From Candidatus Rokuibacteriota bacterium (GTDB taxonomy: Bacteria; Methylomirabilota; Methylomirabilia; Rokubacteriales; CSP1-6), in contig JACQWC010000207.1 in the NCBI GenBank assembly GCA_016209635.1, positions 1 through 34,884 on the forward strand: a stretch of 34,884 nucleotides of DNA, read 5' to 3'. This document shows positions 1 to 8,069 of the stretch, in pieces. The notes under the pieces were generated by a model, which saw only the letters and a list, made by a program, of their open reading frames with translations, was not told the origin of the DNA and did no database searches. Within the stretch, counting starts at the first letter, position 1, and every line of letters begins with the position of its first letter. The position numbers and the translations under genes are program-made.

Positions 1-2
1 CG

Positions 3-431
3 CTCAGCGCCGTGCCGCTGCGCGAGCTGGGCCATGCCTCGGGCCTCTTCAACTTCATCCGCACCGCCGGCGGAAGCCTCGGCATCGCCACGGTGGCGAC
101 GCTGCTGGCGCGCGGCTCGCAGGCGCACCAGGCGCGGCTGGTGGACCACGTCAGCCTGTACGAGCCGGACGTGTGGGACCGCTACCAGACCCTGGTCGGT
201 ATGTTCGCCGCGCGGGGTGCCGACCTGGTCACCGCCGAGCGGCAGGCGTGGGCGTACCTGTACGAGATGGTCCAGCGCCAGGCACTATTCCTGTCGTTCA
301 TCGACGACTTCTGGCTCCTTGCGTGGATCTTCGTCGCCGTCATCCCGTTCGTCCTGTTCCTGGGACGCTGGCCGCGGATGGCCGAGACGCCGCGCGACGT
401 CGATCGGCGCGCGGCGGTCGTCGAGGGCTGA
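3..431 (+). CDS. DHA2-family (EmrB/QacA-like) MFS drug exporter, C-terminal part
   Basis: This is the C-terminal ~142 residues of a multidrug:proton antiporter of the inner membrane; the gene begins before the window. The reading frame is open from base 3. The visible part has the late DHA2 features: a GLFNFIRTAGGSLGIA helix (about residues 15-30 of the visible part), a Q-x-H-x-x-L loop, a variable periplasmic stretch, and a last membrane helix (LLAWIFVAVIPFVLFLG) followed by a charged tail. EmrB proteins usually pair with an EmrA membrane-fusion protein, which would lie outside the window. The GTG at base 12 is probably an internal codon and not a start. The family assignment rests on recognised sequence pattern only. 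Confidence 0.8.
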   Translation, partial: LSAVPLRELGHASGLFNFIRTAGGSLGIATVATLLARGSQAHQARLVDHVSLYEPDVWDRYQTLVGMFAARGADLVTAERQAWAYLYEMVQRQALFLSFIDDFWLLAWIFVAVIPFVLFLGRWPRMAETPRDVDRRAAVVEG

Positions 432-524
432 GCCCCTCGGCCTGACTGATCCGTCGTGGCGAGGTGGCTTGACAGGCCTGCCGGCGCGGACGGGCGTCCA
501 GCGCCGGACGGGGAGAGGGTGGCC

Positions 525-1550
525 ATGAATTTCGGTACGTTCCTGCTGATGCAGTCGCCGTCCGCCCGGTCCTCGCAGGAGATCTATGCGCGCGGGGTCG
601 AGGTCGCCCAGGCCGCGGAGGACCTCGGGTTCCGCAACGTCTGGCTCGCCGAGCATCACTTCTCGACCTACGGGTATCTCTCGCGCCCGGCCCAGCTCGC
701 GACGTACATCGCGGCGAAGACCACCCGGCTCCGGGTGGGCACGGCCGTCATCGTGGTTCCGCTGCACCACCCCCTGGTGATCGCCGAGGAGATCGCGACG
801 CTCGACCTCCTGAGCGGCGGGCGCCTCGACGTCGGGCTCGGCCGCGGCTACCAGCACTACGAGTTCGAGCGGTTCGGCCTCGACCTCGAGAGCGGGCGCG
901 CGCGCTGGGAGGAGTCGGTCGACGTGATCCTCAGATCGTTCGGCAGCCAACCCTTCAGCTACGAGGGGAAGTTTTTCAAGATCCCGGAGACGTCGGTGTT
1001 CCCTCGGCCAGTTCAGGAACCGCACCCGCCCATCTGGATCACGGCGCAGAGCCCGGAATCGGTGGAGGGAGCCGTGCGCCGCGGGTTCAACGTGCTCACG
1101 GGTGGGTTCGGCATCCCCATCGAGCGGATGGCCGAGTTCCGCCGGCTCTTCGATCGCCTGGCGGCCGAGGTCCGGCCTTCGCGCGCGCTGGAGGTCGGAG
1201 TGCAGCGGGCGGTCTACGTGACGGACAGCGAGGCCGATGCGCGGGTCGCCGCCGAGGAGGCCCGCTGGAACATGCGGGTGACGCTCAGCCTGCGCAACCG
1301 CTACGAGCGCGTGGAGGGAGGCCGCGCCATCCCGGTGGCGGCGCCGAGCGAGCCCGATCTCGACGACCTCCTGGACCGCTTTCTGGTCATCGGGACGCCG
1401 GACACGTGCATCCGCCAGATCAGGCGCATCCGGGAGCTCGTGGGGATCACGCACTTCAACTGCAGTTTCTGGTTCGGCGATCTCCCGCACGCGCGCGTGC
1501 TGCGCTCGATGGAGCTGTTCGCCCGGGAGGTGATGCCGGCGTTCAGCTGA
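525..1550 (+). CDS. LLM class flavin-dependent oxidoreductase (luciferase-like monooxygenase)
   Basis: A 341-residue bacterial-luciferase-fold TIM barrel, expected to use reduced flavin and O2 to oxidise a small organic substrate in the cytosol. Family marks are the N-terminal MNFGTFLLMQ strand, the AEHHFSTYG segment near residue 45, the VGTAVIVVPLHHPL strand and the LDVGLGRGYQ loop. The C-terminal GTPDTCIRQI segment is also typical. I chose the ATG at 525, preceded by GGAGAGG, over an earlier in-frame GTG at 456, because the family begins directly with the MNFG strand. The gene converges on the amidohydrolase gene, sharing 8 bases at the stops. The substrate cannot be told; such enzymes often sit with amidohydrolases in degradation loci. 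Confidence 0.88.
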   Translation: MNFGTFLLMQSPSARSSQEIYARGVEVAQAAEDLGFRNVWLAEHHFSTYGYLSRPAQLATYIAAKTTRLRVGTAVIVVPLHHPLVIAEEIATLDLLSGGRLDVGLGRGYQHYEFERFGLDLESGRARWEESVDVILRSFGSQPFSYEGKFFKIPETSVFPRPVQEPHPPIWITAQSPESVEGAVRRGFNVLTGGFGIPIERMAEFRRLFDRLAAEVRPSRALEVGVQRAVYVTDSEADARVAAEEARWNMRVTLSLRNRYERVEGGRAIPVAAPSEPDLDDLLDRFLVIGTPDTCIRQIRRIRELVGITHFNCSFWFGDLPHARVLRSMELFAREVMPAFS

Positions 1551-2766
1551 CCCCTGGGGGCTTTCTCGCCGCTGCCGCCGCGGCGTCGGCCTTCTGAAAG
1601 TCAGCCTCCGTGAAGCCGTAGAGATGCGCGCCCCCCAGGAGGATCTGCGCGGCGATCTCGCGCGGGACGTTTTTCAACAAGTTCTCCGCCACGTGGGGGA
1701 AGTTCGAGTCGAAGTGCGGGTAGTCCGTCGACACGCACATCCGATCGGCGCCGATCAGCGCGGCCGTCGCTTCGATCTCGGGCTCGCTGCCCTCGACCGC
1801 GGCCCAGCAGTTGCGCCGGAAGTACTCCCTCGGGGTGAGGCTGAGGTACGGGGCGTGGGAGTCACGGTATTGGGGATAGTCCCACTCGATGCGGGACAAG
1901 AGTCCGGGCACCCAGGAGTTCTGGGCTTCGAGGAATCCCACCCGGAGCTTCGGGTGGAACTCGAACACGCCGCCGATGATCACCGCGATCAGCGCCTGCT
2001 GCATCTCGATCCAGTGACTGGCCACGTGGCGGTAGAATCGGTTCTCGCCGTACAGCTCGATCATGCGGGAGTACGAGGCGCTCACGCCCTCGTGAAATCC
2101 CCAGGTGACGCCGAGATCTTCGTGCACGGTGTAGAGCGGGTCCCAGTAGTTCGAGTGCCAGTAGTGACCGTTCACCAGATTCGGCCGAATGAAGGACCCG
2201 ACGGCGCCGAGCTCCCTCACGCACCGCACCAGTTCCCGACACGCCAGGTGCACGTCGTGGGCGGGCAGCATCGCCACGAACTTCAGGCGATCGGGGCTGT
2301 ACTGGCAGAAGTCGTGGATCCAGTTGTTGTACGCCTGGCAGAGGGCCAGGGAGAGCCGGGGATCGAGATTGTCGCGGGCGATGAGGGAGAGGCCGGTGGT
2401 GGGGTAGAGGACCGCAATATCGACCCCTTCCATCTCCATGCCCATGGCCTGGGCTTCGGCGTTGTAGTCTCGCTCGACCGCGAAGTCCAACCGGCCCGTG
2501 TCGGCGAGCCGCGATCCCGAGAGGGGCTGAGTGCTCTGCGTCGGGCCGGGACGGCGGCGCTTCCGGTATTGCTGCAGGTCGGCGTCGGAGGTGGGCAGCC
2601 CGTCGATGAGGGTCAAGCCGGCGGCCGGGCCGCGACACGGGCGGCCGTCGGCTCCCACCGGCACGCTGACGCGGTCTTTGAACTTCGGGTCCAGATAGCG
2701 CTCGAACAGGTCCGGCGGTTCCATGATGTGCATGTCGGAGTCGACGAACCGGAGGCCGTCCTTCAT
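1543..2766 (-). CDS. Amidohydrolase family 2 (COG2159, ACMSD-like) metal-dependent hydrolase
   Basis: A 407-residue TIM-barrel hydrolase or decarboxylase expected to bind a divalent metal. The N-terminus carries the metal-binding D-M-H motif (D11, H13) in the context VDSDMHIMEP. The barrel includes HDFCQYSPDRLKFVAMLP, a central FEFHPKLRVGFLEAQ strand with a likely metal-site region, and the late D-Y-P-H-F-D segment (STDYPHFDSNFP) that usually supplies the catalytic Asp. The start ATG is preceded by GGAGGA at good spacing and by a convincing sigma70 promoter. It is transcribed toward the monooxygenase gene. Related genes in environmental bacteria are numerous and mostly uncharacterised, so the substrate is unknown. 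Confidence 0.88.
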   Translation of the reverse strand: MKDGLRFVDSDMHIMEPPDLFERYLDPKFKDRVSVPVGADGRPCRGPAAGLTLIDGLPTSDADLQQYRKRRRPGPTQSTQPLSGSRLADTGRLDFAVERDYNAEAQAMGMEMEGVDIAVLYPTTGLSLIARDNLDPRLSLALCQAYNNWIHDFCQYSPDRLKFVAMLPAHDVHLACRELVRCVRELGAVGSFIRPNLVNGHYWHSNYWDPLYTVHEDLGVTWGFHEGVSASYSRMIELYGENRFYRHVASHWIEMQQALIAVIIGGVFEFHPKLRVGFLEAQNSWVPGLLSRIEWDYPQYRDSHAPYLSLTPREYFRRNCWAAVEGSEPEIEATAALIGADRMCVSTDYPHFDSNFPHVAENLLKNVPREIAAQILLGGAHLYGFTEADFQKADAAAAAARKPPGVS

Positions 2767-2826
2767 GGCATCCTCCTGCGGGCTGACGGCGGTTGGCGAG
2801 TCGCCCCTTGGATGGGGGTTGGCCGG

Positions 2827-2854
2827 ACTATATCGGGCTGGGGCGGGGAGTCAA
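2827..2854 (-). promoter_or_regulatory. Sigma70-type promoter of the amidohydrolase gene
   Basis: On the minus strand a TTGACT -35 box (2849-2854) is followed after 16 bases by a TATAGT -10 box (2827-2832). This gives 5 of 6 matches to consensus in each box. Transcription would start near 2820, leaving a leader of about 54 bases before the ATG at 2766. The TATAGT stands out in otherwise very GC-rich DNA. Confidence 0.65.
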
Positions 2855-2942
2855 GCGCTAGCCTGGCTCCTCGGCGGGTTGGGCGGCACGCGTGTAATCT
2901 CGATCATCGTCTTGCCCCAGGAAGGCTGGTTGATGTAGTGAG

Positions 2943-3728
2943 GTGCGGTTCTCGGGCCGAACGGCGCGGGCCCCCGCAACCAACGTGCCGCATGTAGCCT
3001 CCTGGTTCATCGCCAGGAGGCTGTCGCGCCTCAGCGCCCTTCCTCGTATATCGGGGTATGAAGAAGGGCTGACGGCCCGTCTCCTGGCGCTTCTCGCCGT
3101 CGTCCTGACTGCGACTGGCTGCCTCGGGCCGGTCGCGACCCTTTATCCACCGCGCGCCGATGAGCGGACCAAGTCCCTCTGGGTCCTCGGCCATGGCTGG
3201 CACACCGCGATCGTGGTCCGGCGCGGGGACATCTCATCGAGCATCTGGCCCGAGCACAACGATTTCCCGCACGCGCAATTCCTGGAGGTCGCCTGGGGCG
3301 ACCGGGACTTCTATCAGGCCGAGCGCGGAACGGTCTGGCTCGCGCTCAAGGCGGCGTTCGTCTCGCCTGAGAGCGTGCTGCACGTCGTCGGGTTCAGCGC
3401 GCCGATCGAGCAGTACTTCCCGAGCAGCGACGTCGTCGAGGTGACGACGTCGGCGCGCGGCTTCGACGAGCTCTCGCGGTTCATCCACGAGAGCTACGCC
3501 CGGAACGGGGAGGGCCAGACCGTCAGGCTGGGCCAAGGTCAGTACGGTACCAGCTCCTTCTATCTCGCCACCGGCAACTATCATCTCCTGAACACCTGCA
3601 ACAACTGGATCGCGAAGGCGCTGCGGGCGGCGGGCCTTCCGATCACCCCGCTCTACTCCATGACCACCGGTAACGTGCTCCGTCAGGTCAGTCGGTTCGG
3701 GAGGGTGCTCCGAGAGAGTTCGCTGTAG
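2943..3728 (+). CDS. DUF2459 (TIGR02117-like) putative lipoprotein
   Basis: A protein of up to 261 residues belonging to the DUF2459 family of unknown function. Visible marks are the GHGWHTAIVV strand with its histidine, a tryptophan-rich middle (EVAWGDRDFYQ), and the NTCNNWIAKAL helix with a Cys, a Cys/His pattern the family conserves. A lipoprotein signal (LLALLAVVLTATGC, lipobox T-A-T-G-C) lies at residues ~47-60 when the GTG at 2943 is used, which is much too far in. The real start is therefore unclear: an ATG-AAG-AAG at 3058, ideal for a signal peptide, is out of frame by one base and stops at once. Expected location is the outer face of a membrane. It stands alone between divergently or separately transcribed genes. 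Confidence 0.75.
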   Translation: MRFSGRTARAPATNVPHVASWFIARRLSRLSALPRISGYEEGLTARLLALLAVVLTATGCLGPVATLYPPRADERTKSLWVLGHGWHTAIVVRRGDISSSIWPEHNDFPHAQFLEVAWGDRDFYQAERGTVWLALKAAFVSPESVLHVVGFSAPIEQYFPSSDVVEVTTSARGFDELSRFIHESYARNGEGQTVRLGQGQYGTSSFYLATGNYHLLNTCNNWIAKALRAAGLPITPLYSMTTGNVLRQVSRFGRVLRESSL

Positions 3729-3749
3729 TCACGATGCGGGCCTGCCGTC

Positions 3750-3778
3750 TTGACAGCGCCACAGGCCGTCGCTATCGT
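3750..3778 (+). promoter_or_regulatory. Sigma70-type promoter of the IclR/DHDPS-like/ABC operon
   Basis: A perfect TTGACA -35 box (3750-3755) is followed after exactly 17 bases by TATCGT (3773-3778), 4 of 6 matches to the -10 consensus. Transcription would start near 3785, ahead of the ATG at 3810. This also argues against an earlier translation start at 3750, which would be the -35 box itself. Confidence 0.6.
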
Positions 3779-3809
3779 CATCGTGCGATTGGAACATGCT
3801 GTGCAAATA

Positions 3810-4694
3810 ATGAACAGGCAGGCGCGTGGTCACGAGGGCGCGAGCACCCACGGTTCGGGAACCGTCCGCCGCGCGATGCTGCTCTTGAAGGTGCTCGCCC
3901 AGCAGCCAGGGGGCATCGGGCTCTCCCAGATCGCGCGGCTCTCGAAGCTGCACCACACCACCGTGCATCGGCTGCTGTCGACGCTCGTGGCTGGCGGGCT
4001 CGTCGACTGGCGCCGCGACGACCGGAGGTACCGCCTCGGCCTGGGGCTGCTGGAGCTGGCCGGGGCGCTCGTGGAGAACCTCGATATCCGGAACGTCGCG
4101 CGGCCGGCGCTCCTCGGCCTGGCTCGGGCAACGGGTGAGACCGTCCATCTCGCGGCGCTCGAACGGCATGAGATGGTCTTCCTCGATCGCGTCGACGGGG
4201 TTCAGCCGGTGACGCTGCGGACCCGGGTCGGCTTCAGGGCCCCCGTCCACGTGACGGCGGTCGGCAAGGCCGTGCTCGCGTTCAGCGAGCCGGGGTCTGT
4301 CGCGCGGCTTTTGCGCGAGGTGCCCCTCGCACGGTATACCCCGAACACCATCACCGACCACGAGTCGTTTCTGGCTCACCTTGCGCTGATCAGGCGACGG
4401 GGGTACGCCGTCGATCACGAGGAGCATCGACTGACGATACGCTGCGTGGGCGCGCCGATCTTCGACCATCTCGGAGCACCGATCGCGGCGCTGAGCATCG
4501 CGGGCCCGATGTTCCGGCTCTCGCAGCGCCGCATCCGGGAGGTGGCGGGTCTCGTGAAGGAAACGGCCGCGGGTGTCTCGCGCGCGCTCGGCTATCGCGG
4601 GGCGTCGTCGGTCCCACCGCTCGCCCGCGGCGCCGCGACGAACTCCCAGGAACGAGGGAGGCGGATGCGCAATGCACCGCGCGCTTCCCGGTGA
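3810..4694 (+). CDS. IclR family transcriptional regulator
   Basis: A 294-residue cytosolic DNA-binding regulator. Residues ~15-75 form the winged helix-turn-helix (GIGLSQIARLSKLHHTTVHRLLSTL then VDWRRDDRRYRLG). The rest is the GAF-like effector domain, with TGETVHLAALERHEMVFLDRV, the HVTAVGKAVLAF strand and the IRRRGYAVDHEE helix. The start at ATG 3810 fits the promoter mapped just upstream. Its stop overlaps the GTG of the next gene by four bases (GTGA, 4691-4694), implying translational coupling. IclR members commonly control a neighbouring catabolic or uptake operon in response to its substrate, so it most likely governs the DHDPS-like/ABC genes that follow. The C-terminus is unusually basic and extended (after residue ~265). 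Confidence 0.9.
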   Translation: MNRQARGHEGASTHGSGTVRRAMLLLKVLAQQPGGIGLSQIARLSKLHHTTVHRLLSTLVAGGLVDWRRDDRRYRLGLGLLELAGALVENLDIRNVARPALLGLARATGETVHLAALERHEMVFLDRVDGVQPVTLRTRVGFRAPVHVTAVGKAVLAFSEPGSVARLLREVPLARYTPNTITDHESFLAHLALIRRRGYAVDHEEHRLTIRCVGAPIFDHLGAPIAALSIAGPMFRLSQRRIREVAGLVKETAAGVSRALGYRGASSVPPLARGAATNSQERGRRMRNAPRASR

Positions 4695-5617
4695 CCGCCG
4701 TCGACGAGCTCCGCGCGCGGCTGCGAGGCGTCATTGCGCCGACGGTCACACCGTTCGCCGAGGACGGCGAGCTGTGGTTCCCCGGCGTCCGACGGGTGAT
4801 CGATTTCCTGGTCGAAGCAGACGTCACGGCGATCATCCCTGGCGATCTCATCGGCGAGTGCTTGTCGCTGACGCTCGACGAGCGGCGGGCGCTGATCGCC
4901 GAGAGCGTGCAGGCCGTGGGCGGTCGGATGGCCGTGGTCGGCAACGCCGCCGACGCCAGCCTCCAGAACGCCATCGACCTCGGGCGATTCTCGCGAAAAG
5001 CCGATGTCGATCTCATCAAGTTGGGCTTGCCGTACCCCTATACGCCGGCCGCCGCCACCATGCTCGACATGCTCCGGCGCATCGACGACGCGGTGGACAT
5101 GCCCTTTCTCGTTGAAAGCTCGGACGCGCTCACGATCCCGCTCGAGGTGATCGCCTCCCTCTGCGAACGGCCGAACTTCGTCGGGGTCGAGGAATGGGGA
5201 AGCGACATCGGCCGGATGGACCGACTCTTCTCCGAGTTCTCGCGCCGCCTCGTCGTCCTCCCGAGCGGAGAGGCGGCCCTGTTGTTTCTGTGCCTGCGGG
5301 GGGCTCCGGGGCTGATCGCGGCCGAGGCGAACTTTGCACCACGCTTCATGAGTGAGTTTCTGGGAGCGTCGCAGCGCCGTGACCTCGATCGCGCCCTCGC
5401 CCTCTTCGGCCGGCGTCGCCGCTACCGGGATCTGTTCCGCGAGGGCCTCGCCCGCGGCGTGCCGCTGTTCACGCCTTACGCGAAGGCCGCGATGGCCATC
5501 CTGGGGCTCCCGGTCGGGCCGCCCCGACCGCCCCTCGCGCCCCTCACGGAGGGAGAGACGGCCCGCCTGCGCGAGGTGCTCCGGCAGGAGTTCGATCTGC
5601 TCGTCGGCGGCGCGTGA
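4691..5617 (+). CDS. Dihydrodipicolinate synthase-like (DapA superfamily) protein lacking the Schiff-base lysine
   Basis: A 308-residue (beta/alpha)8 protein of the DHDPS/N-acetylneuraminate lyase superfamily, of normal length. Fold marks: GVIAPTVTPF at residue 13, PGDLIGE at residues 50-56 where DapA has GTTGE, and YPYTPAA near residue 115 where the catalytic Tyr region lies. The segment that should carry the Schiff-base lysine (normally G-I-K-E) reads G-V-E-E, with Glu at residue 167, encoded by gtc gag gaa near 5195. The aldolase/lyase chemistry of the superfamily is therefore unlikely in its usual form. It is coupled by a 4-base overlap to the IclR gene and leads a solute-import operon, so a role in handling or sensing the imported compound is possible; the actual function is unknown. 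Confidence 0.85.
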   Translation: MTAVDELRARLRGVIAPTVTPFAEDGELWFPGVRRVIDFLVEADVTAIIPGDLIGECLSLTLDERRALIAESVQAVGGRMAVVGNAADASLQNAIDLGRFSRKADVDLIKLGLPYPYTPAAATMLDMLRRIDDAVDMPFLVESSDALTIPLEVIASLCERPNFVGVEEWGSDIGRMDRLFSEFSRRLVVLPSGEAALLFLCLRGAPGLIAAEANFAPRFMSEFLGASQRRDLDRALALFGRRRRYRDLFREGLARGVPLFTPYAKAAMAILGLPVGPPRPPLAPLTEGETARLREVLRQEFDLLVGGA

Positions 5618-5709
5618 GCCGTCGCTCGACAAGCGATGGAGGACGCCCTCCCGAGCGCCCCAACGACGTCGGAGCTCAACGTCCAGGACACCGAGGAGGA
5701 GGGACAGCG

Positions 5710-7065
5710 ATGTCAGCTCAACGAATCGGCAACCCGGTCACTCGGCGGGTTTTCGTACGCACGGCGGCGCTCGGGTTCGCCTCGGTCGCGGGTGGAGCCA
5801 CCCCTCCGCTGACCGTCGCCGCCGCGGCCCAGGCCCCGCCGGCGTCGAAGCGCTTCGCCGGCACGACGATCCGGGTCTCGATGTTCGACACGGCGTTCCC
5901 ACGCGGCCTCGAGAAACTGCTTCCGCAGTTCTCCGATCTGACCGGCATCAAGGTGGAGTTCGAGCGCCTAGGGTTTCCCGTGTTCGTGCAGCGATCGGAC
6001 CTGGAGCTCTCCGGAGCGACCGGAGCCGTCGACGCGATGACCCTCGTGTTCGCGCAGTCGGGGCGCTGGATCGGCGCCGGCTGGGCCGAGGACCTGGCGC
6101 CCTTCGTGACGAGGAGCGGCTTCGATCTCGAAGACCTGCTCGCCGGACCTCTGGCGACGATGAAGCGAGGGCCGAAGCTCTACGGCATCCCGTGGCTCGC
6201 CGACAGTCAGTTGATGCTCTACCGCAGCGACCTCATCAGCAGGCCGCCGGACAGCTTTGACGAGCTTCTCGAGACCGCCAAGCGTGTGCACAGCCCGGCC
6301 GTGGCCGGCTACATGCCGGCCGGCAAGGTCGCCTTGAACTGGATCTTCCCGACCTTCCTCTTCGGGTTCGGCGGGAGGTTTTTCGCCGATCCGCCCGTCG
6401 ACTTGCGGCCGGCACTCGCCGCTCCGGAGGCGATCCAGGCGGCGGAGTACTGGGCGGGGCGTCTGATCCGGAGTTACGGCGCCCCAGGCTCCACCAACTT
6501 CGAGGATGCCGAGCAGATCGCGACCATGCAGCAGGGGCGCGCGGCCATCTGGATCCATTCGCTCGGCCAGCTCACCGCGGCCCTCGACGAACAGAAGAGC
6601 AGAGTCGCCGATCGGGTGGCGTTCGCGCTGCCCCCTCGCGGAGCCGCGGGCCGCTTCCCCCAGGTGGCCAGCCACGGCCTGATGATTCCCGTCGCCTCCA
6701 AGAAGAAAGAAGCCGCGTGGGAGTTCATCAAGTGGGCGACCAGTCGCGAGACGATGCGGAGGGTCGCCCTCGAGTCGCAGCACGCCGCAGTCACCCGCGC
6801 GTCCGTCCTGAACGACCCCGCGTTCAAGAAGAAGTACCGGCTTGCAGGATCCGACGTGCCCGCATTGCACGAAGCGGCCTTGAAGGCGGCTGGCGCTGGC
6901 TACATGGCCTATCGCACCGTCCCCGAGTTTCCTGCCGTGACCGAGCGGGTCGTGATCGCCCTCAGCGCGATCGCCGCCGGGCAGACCTCCGCCCGAGAGG
7001 CCATGACCGCCGCCAACGGCGAAGTCGTTCAGATTCTCGAGCGGGCCGGGCACAGGGTCAGATAG
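5710..7065 (+). CDS. Extracellular solute-binding protein of a sugar-type ABC importer (Tat-exported)
   Basis: A 451-residue cluster-B (UgpB/MalE-like) substrate-binding protein. The N-terminus has a twin-arginine signal (TRRVFVRTAALGF, RR at residues ~12-13) and a hydrophobic, alanine-rich stretch, so it should be exported folded. The mature part has the usual two-lobe marks: FPRGLEKLLPQFSDLTGIKVEFE, KLYGIPWLADSQLMLYRSDL, and a C-terminal EAAWEFIKWATSRETMRR. The ATG at 5710 has GAGGAGGA a few bases upstream; the longer open frame from 5614 would bury the signal. It precedes two permease genes. The ligand cannot be read from sequence; a sugar, polyol or related small organic solute is the family expectation. 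Confidence 0.9.
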   Translation: MSAQRIGNPVTRRVFVRTAALGFASVAGGATPPLTVAAAAQAPPASKRFAGTTIRVSMFDTAFPRGLEKLLPQFSDLTGIKVEFERLGFPVFVQRSDLELSGATGAVDAMTLVFAQSGRWIGAGWAEDLAPFVTRSGFDLEDLLAGPLATMKRGPKLYGIPWLADSQLMLYRSDLISRPPDSFDELLETAKRVHSPAVAGYMPAGKVALNWIFPTFLFGFGGRFFADPPVDLRPALAAPEAIQAAEYWAGRLIRSYGAPGSTNFEDAEQIATMQQGRAAIWIHSLGQLTAALDEQKSRVADRVAFALPPRGAAGRFPQVASHGLMIPVASKKKEAAWEFIKWATSRETMRRVALESQHAAVTRASVLNDPAFKKKYRLAGSDVPALHEAALKAAGAGYMAYRTVPEFPAVTERVVIALSAIAAGQTSAREAMTAANGEVVQILERAGHRVR

Positions 7066-7108
7066 CGCCGGCGCCGATGTCGGGGCAGGGCGCTCGGTGG
7101 ACGGGGCC

Positions 7109-7177
7109 ATGGACATGACCGCCCAAGCCATCACCGAGGCCATAAAGAAACATTTCCCGAAACCGATGGTGCCCTAG
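7109..7177 (+). CDS. Possible small ORF (22 residues) between binding protein and permease
   Basis: A short open frame beginning MDMTAQAITEAIKK and ending before the permease ribosome-binding site; its TAG stop merges into the GGAG used by the next gene. It is less GC-rich in wobble positions than its neighbours (several AAA/ATA/CAT codons), which is unusual here. It could be a leader peptide, a remnant of a deleted gene, or chance. No clear ribosome-binding site is seen for it. Confidence 0.2.
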   Translation: MDMTAQAITEAIKKHFPKPMVP

Positions 7178-7184
7178 GAGACGC

Positions 7185-8069
7185 GTGCTCGCCTGCGGAG
7201 CGTCTCGCCGCCGAGTTGCCGTCGCGTTCCTTGCCCCAGCGCTGGTCGTCCTCGTCGTGGTGACGCTCGGGCCGCTGCTCTATCTCGTCGCCACGAGCCT
7301 CACACCACTCGACCTCACCCGACCGCACTCGTTCCGGTTCGTCGGCCTCGAGAACTATCACAATCTCGTCACCGACGACCGCTTCTGGAATTCGGTCATG
7401 GTCCAATTCAAACTCTCGACCGCGACGGTGATCGCTCAGTTGGCCCTCGGCCTTGGCCTGGCCGTGCTTCTCAACCGGCCGCTGCCCTTCCGCGAACTCA
7501 TCCGTACGGGGTTCATCGTGCCGATGGTGCTGCCGCCGATCGTCGTGGCGATCATCTGGAAGATCCTGTTCACCCCCCTGCTGACGCCGATGAGCCTGCT
7601 CACCTCGCCATTACGGCTCACGCAACCGTCCTGGCTCACCGATCCCCGCCTGGCGCTGTGGACCATCGCCGCAGCAGACGTATGGGAGTGGACGCCGTTC
7701 ACGACGCTGCTCCTGGTGGCGGCATTGCAGATGATGCCCCAGGAACCGCTGGAGGCCGCGCGCGTCGACGGCGCCTCCGCCTGGCAGCGATTCGTCTGGA
7801 TCGTGCTGCCGCTCCTCCGACCGGCCCTGATCGTCGCTGGCCTCTTCAGGCTCATCGACAGCTTCAAAGCCTTTCCCCTGATCTTCGTGATGACCGGCGG
7901 GGGGCCCGGAGTCTCGACGGAGCCGACCAACTATTACGCCTACACGCAGGCCTTCACGCACACCTTCATCGGGTACTCCAGCGCGATGATCGTGGTCATG
8001 CTCGTGATTACCATGGCGCTGAGCGCGGCGGTCATGCGCCTGCCGGGATTGAAGCCCGATGTCGAGTAA
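7185..8069 (+). CDS. ABC transporter permease, MalF/UgpA type
   Basis: A 294-residue inner-membrane permease of the carbohydrate-uptake class 1 type, with six predicted helices. The first is VAVAFLAPALVVLVVVTLG at about residues 11-29. The cytoplasmic coupling loop carries the EAA motif (EAARVDGASAWQRF...LP, residues ~189-206), which contacts the ATPase. The GTG start has GGAG eight bases upstream. Its last 11 bases overlap the start of the second permease gene. Together with the binding protein it forms an importer whose ATP-hydrolysing subunit is not encoded in this operon. Confidence 0.92.
   Translation: MLACGASRRRVAVAFLAPALVVLVVVTLGPLLYLVATSLTPLDLTRPHSFRFVGLENYHNLVTDDRFWNSVMVQFKLSTATVIAQLALGLGLAVLLNRPLPFRELIRTGFIVPMVLPPIVVAIIWKILFTPLLTPMSLLTSPLRLTQPSWLTDPRLALWTIAAADVWEWTPFTTLLLVAALQMMPQEPLEAARVDGASAWQRFVWIVLPLLRPALIVAGLFRLIDSFKAFPLIFVMTGGGPGVSTEPTNYYAYTQAFTHTFIGYSSAMIVVMLVITMALSAAVMRLPGLKPDVE

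Noticed and set aside
469-474. TTGACA as -35 box for the monooxygenase gene
   Set aside because: No acceptable -10 box occurs 15-19 bases downstream; the region is uniformly GC-rich.
285-1490. Long minus-strand open frame opposite the monooxygenase gene
   Set aside because: Composition is Arg/Asp/Glu/Pro-rich, typical of the antisense shadow of a high-GC gene; the plus-strand protein has clear family motifs.
2860-2942. Minus-strand frame reading INQPSWGKTMIEITRV before the amidohydrolase promoter
   Set aside because: Peptide-like and without a start codon or recognised family; too short to support.
1624-2997. 457-codon plus-strand frame opposite the amidohydrolase
   Set aside because: No domain or motif, strongly biased composition; the minus-strand gene has its own promoter, ribosome-binding site and D-x-H motif.
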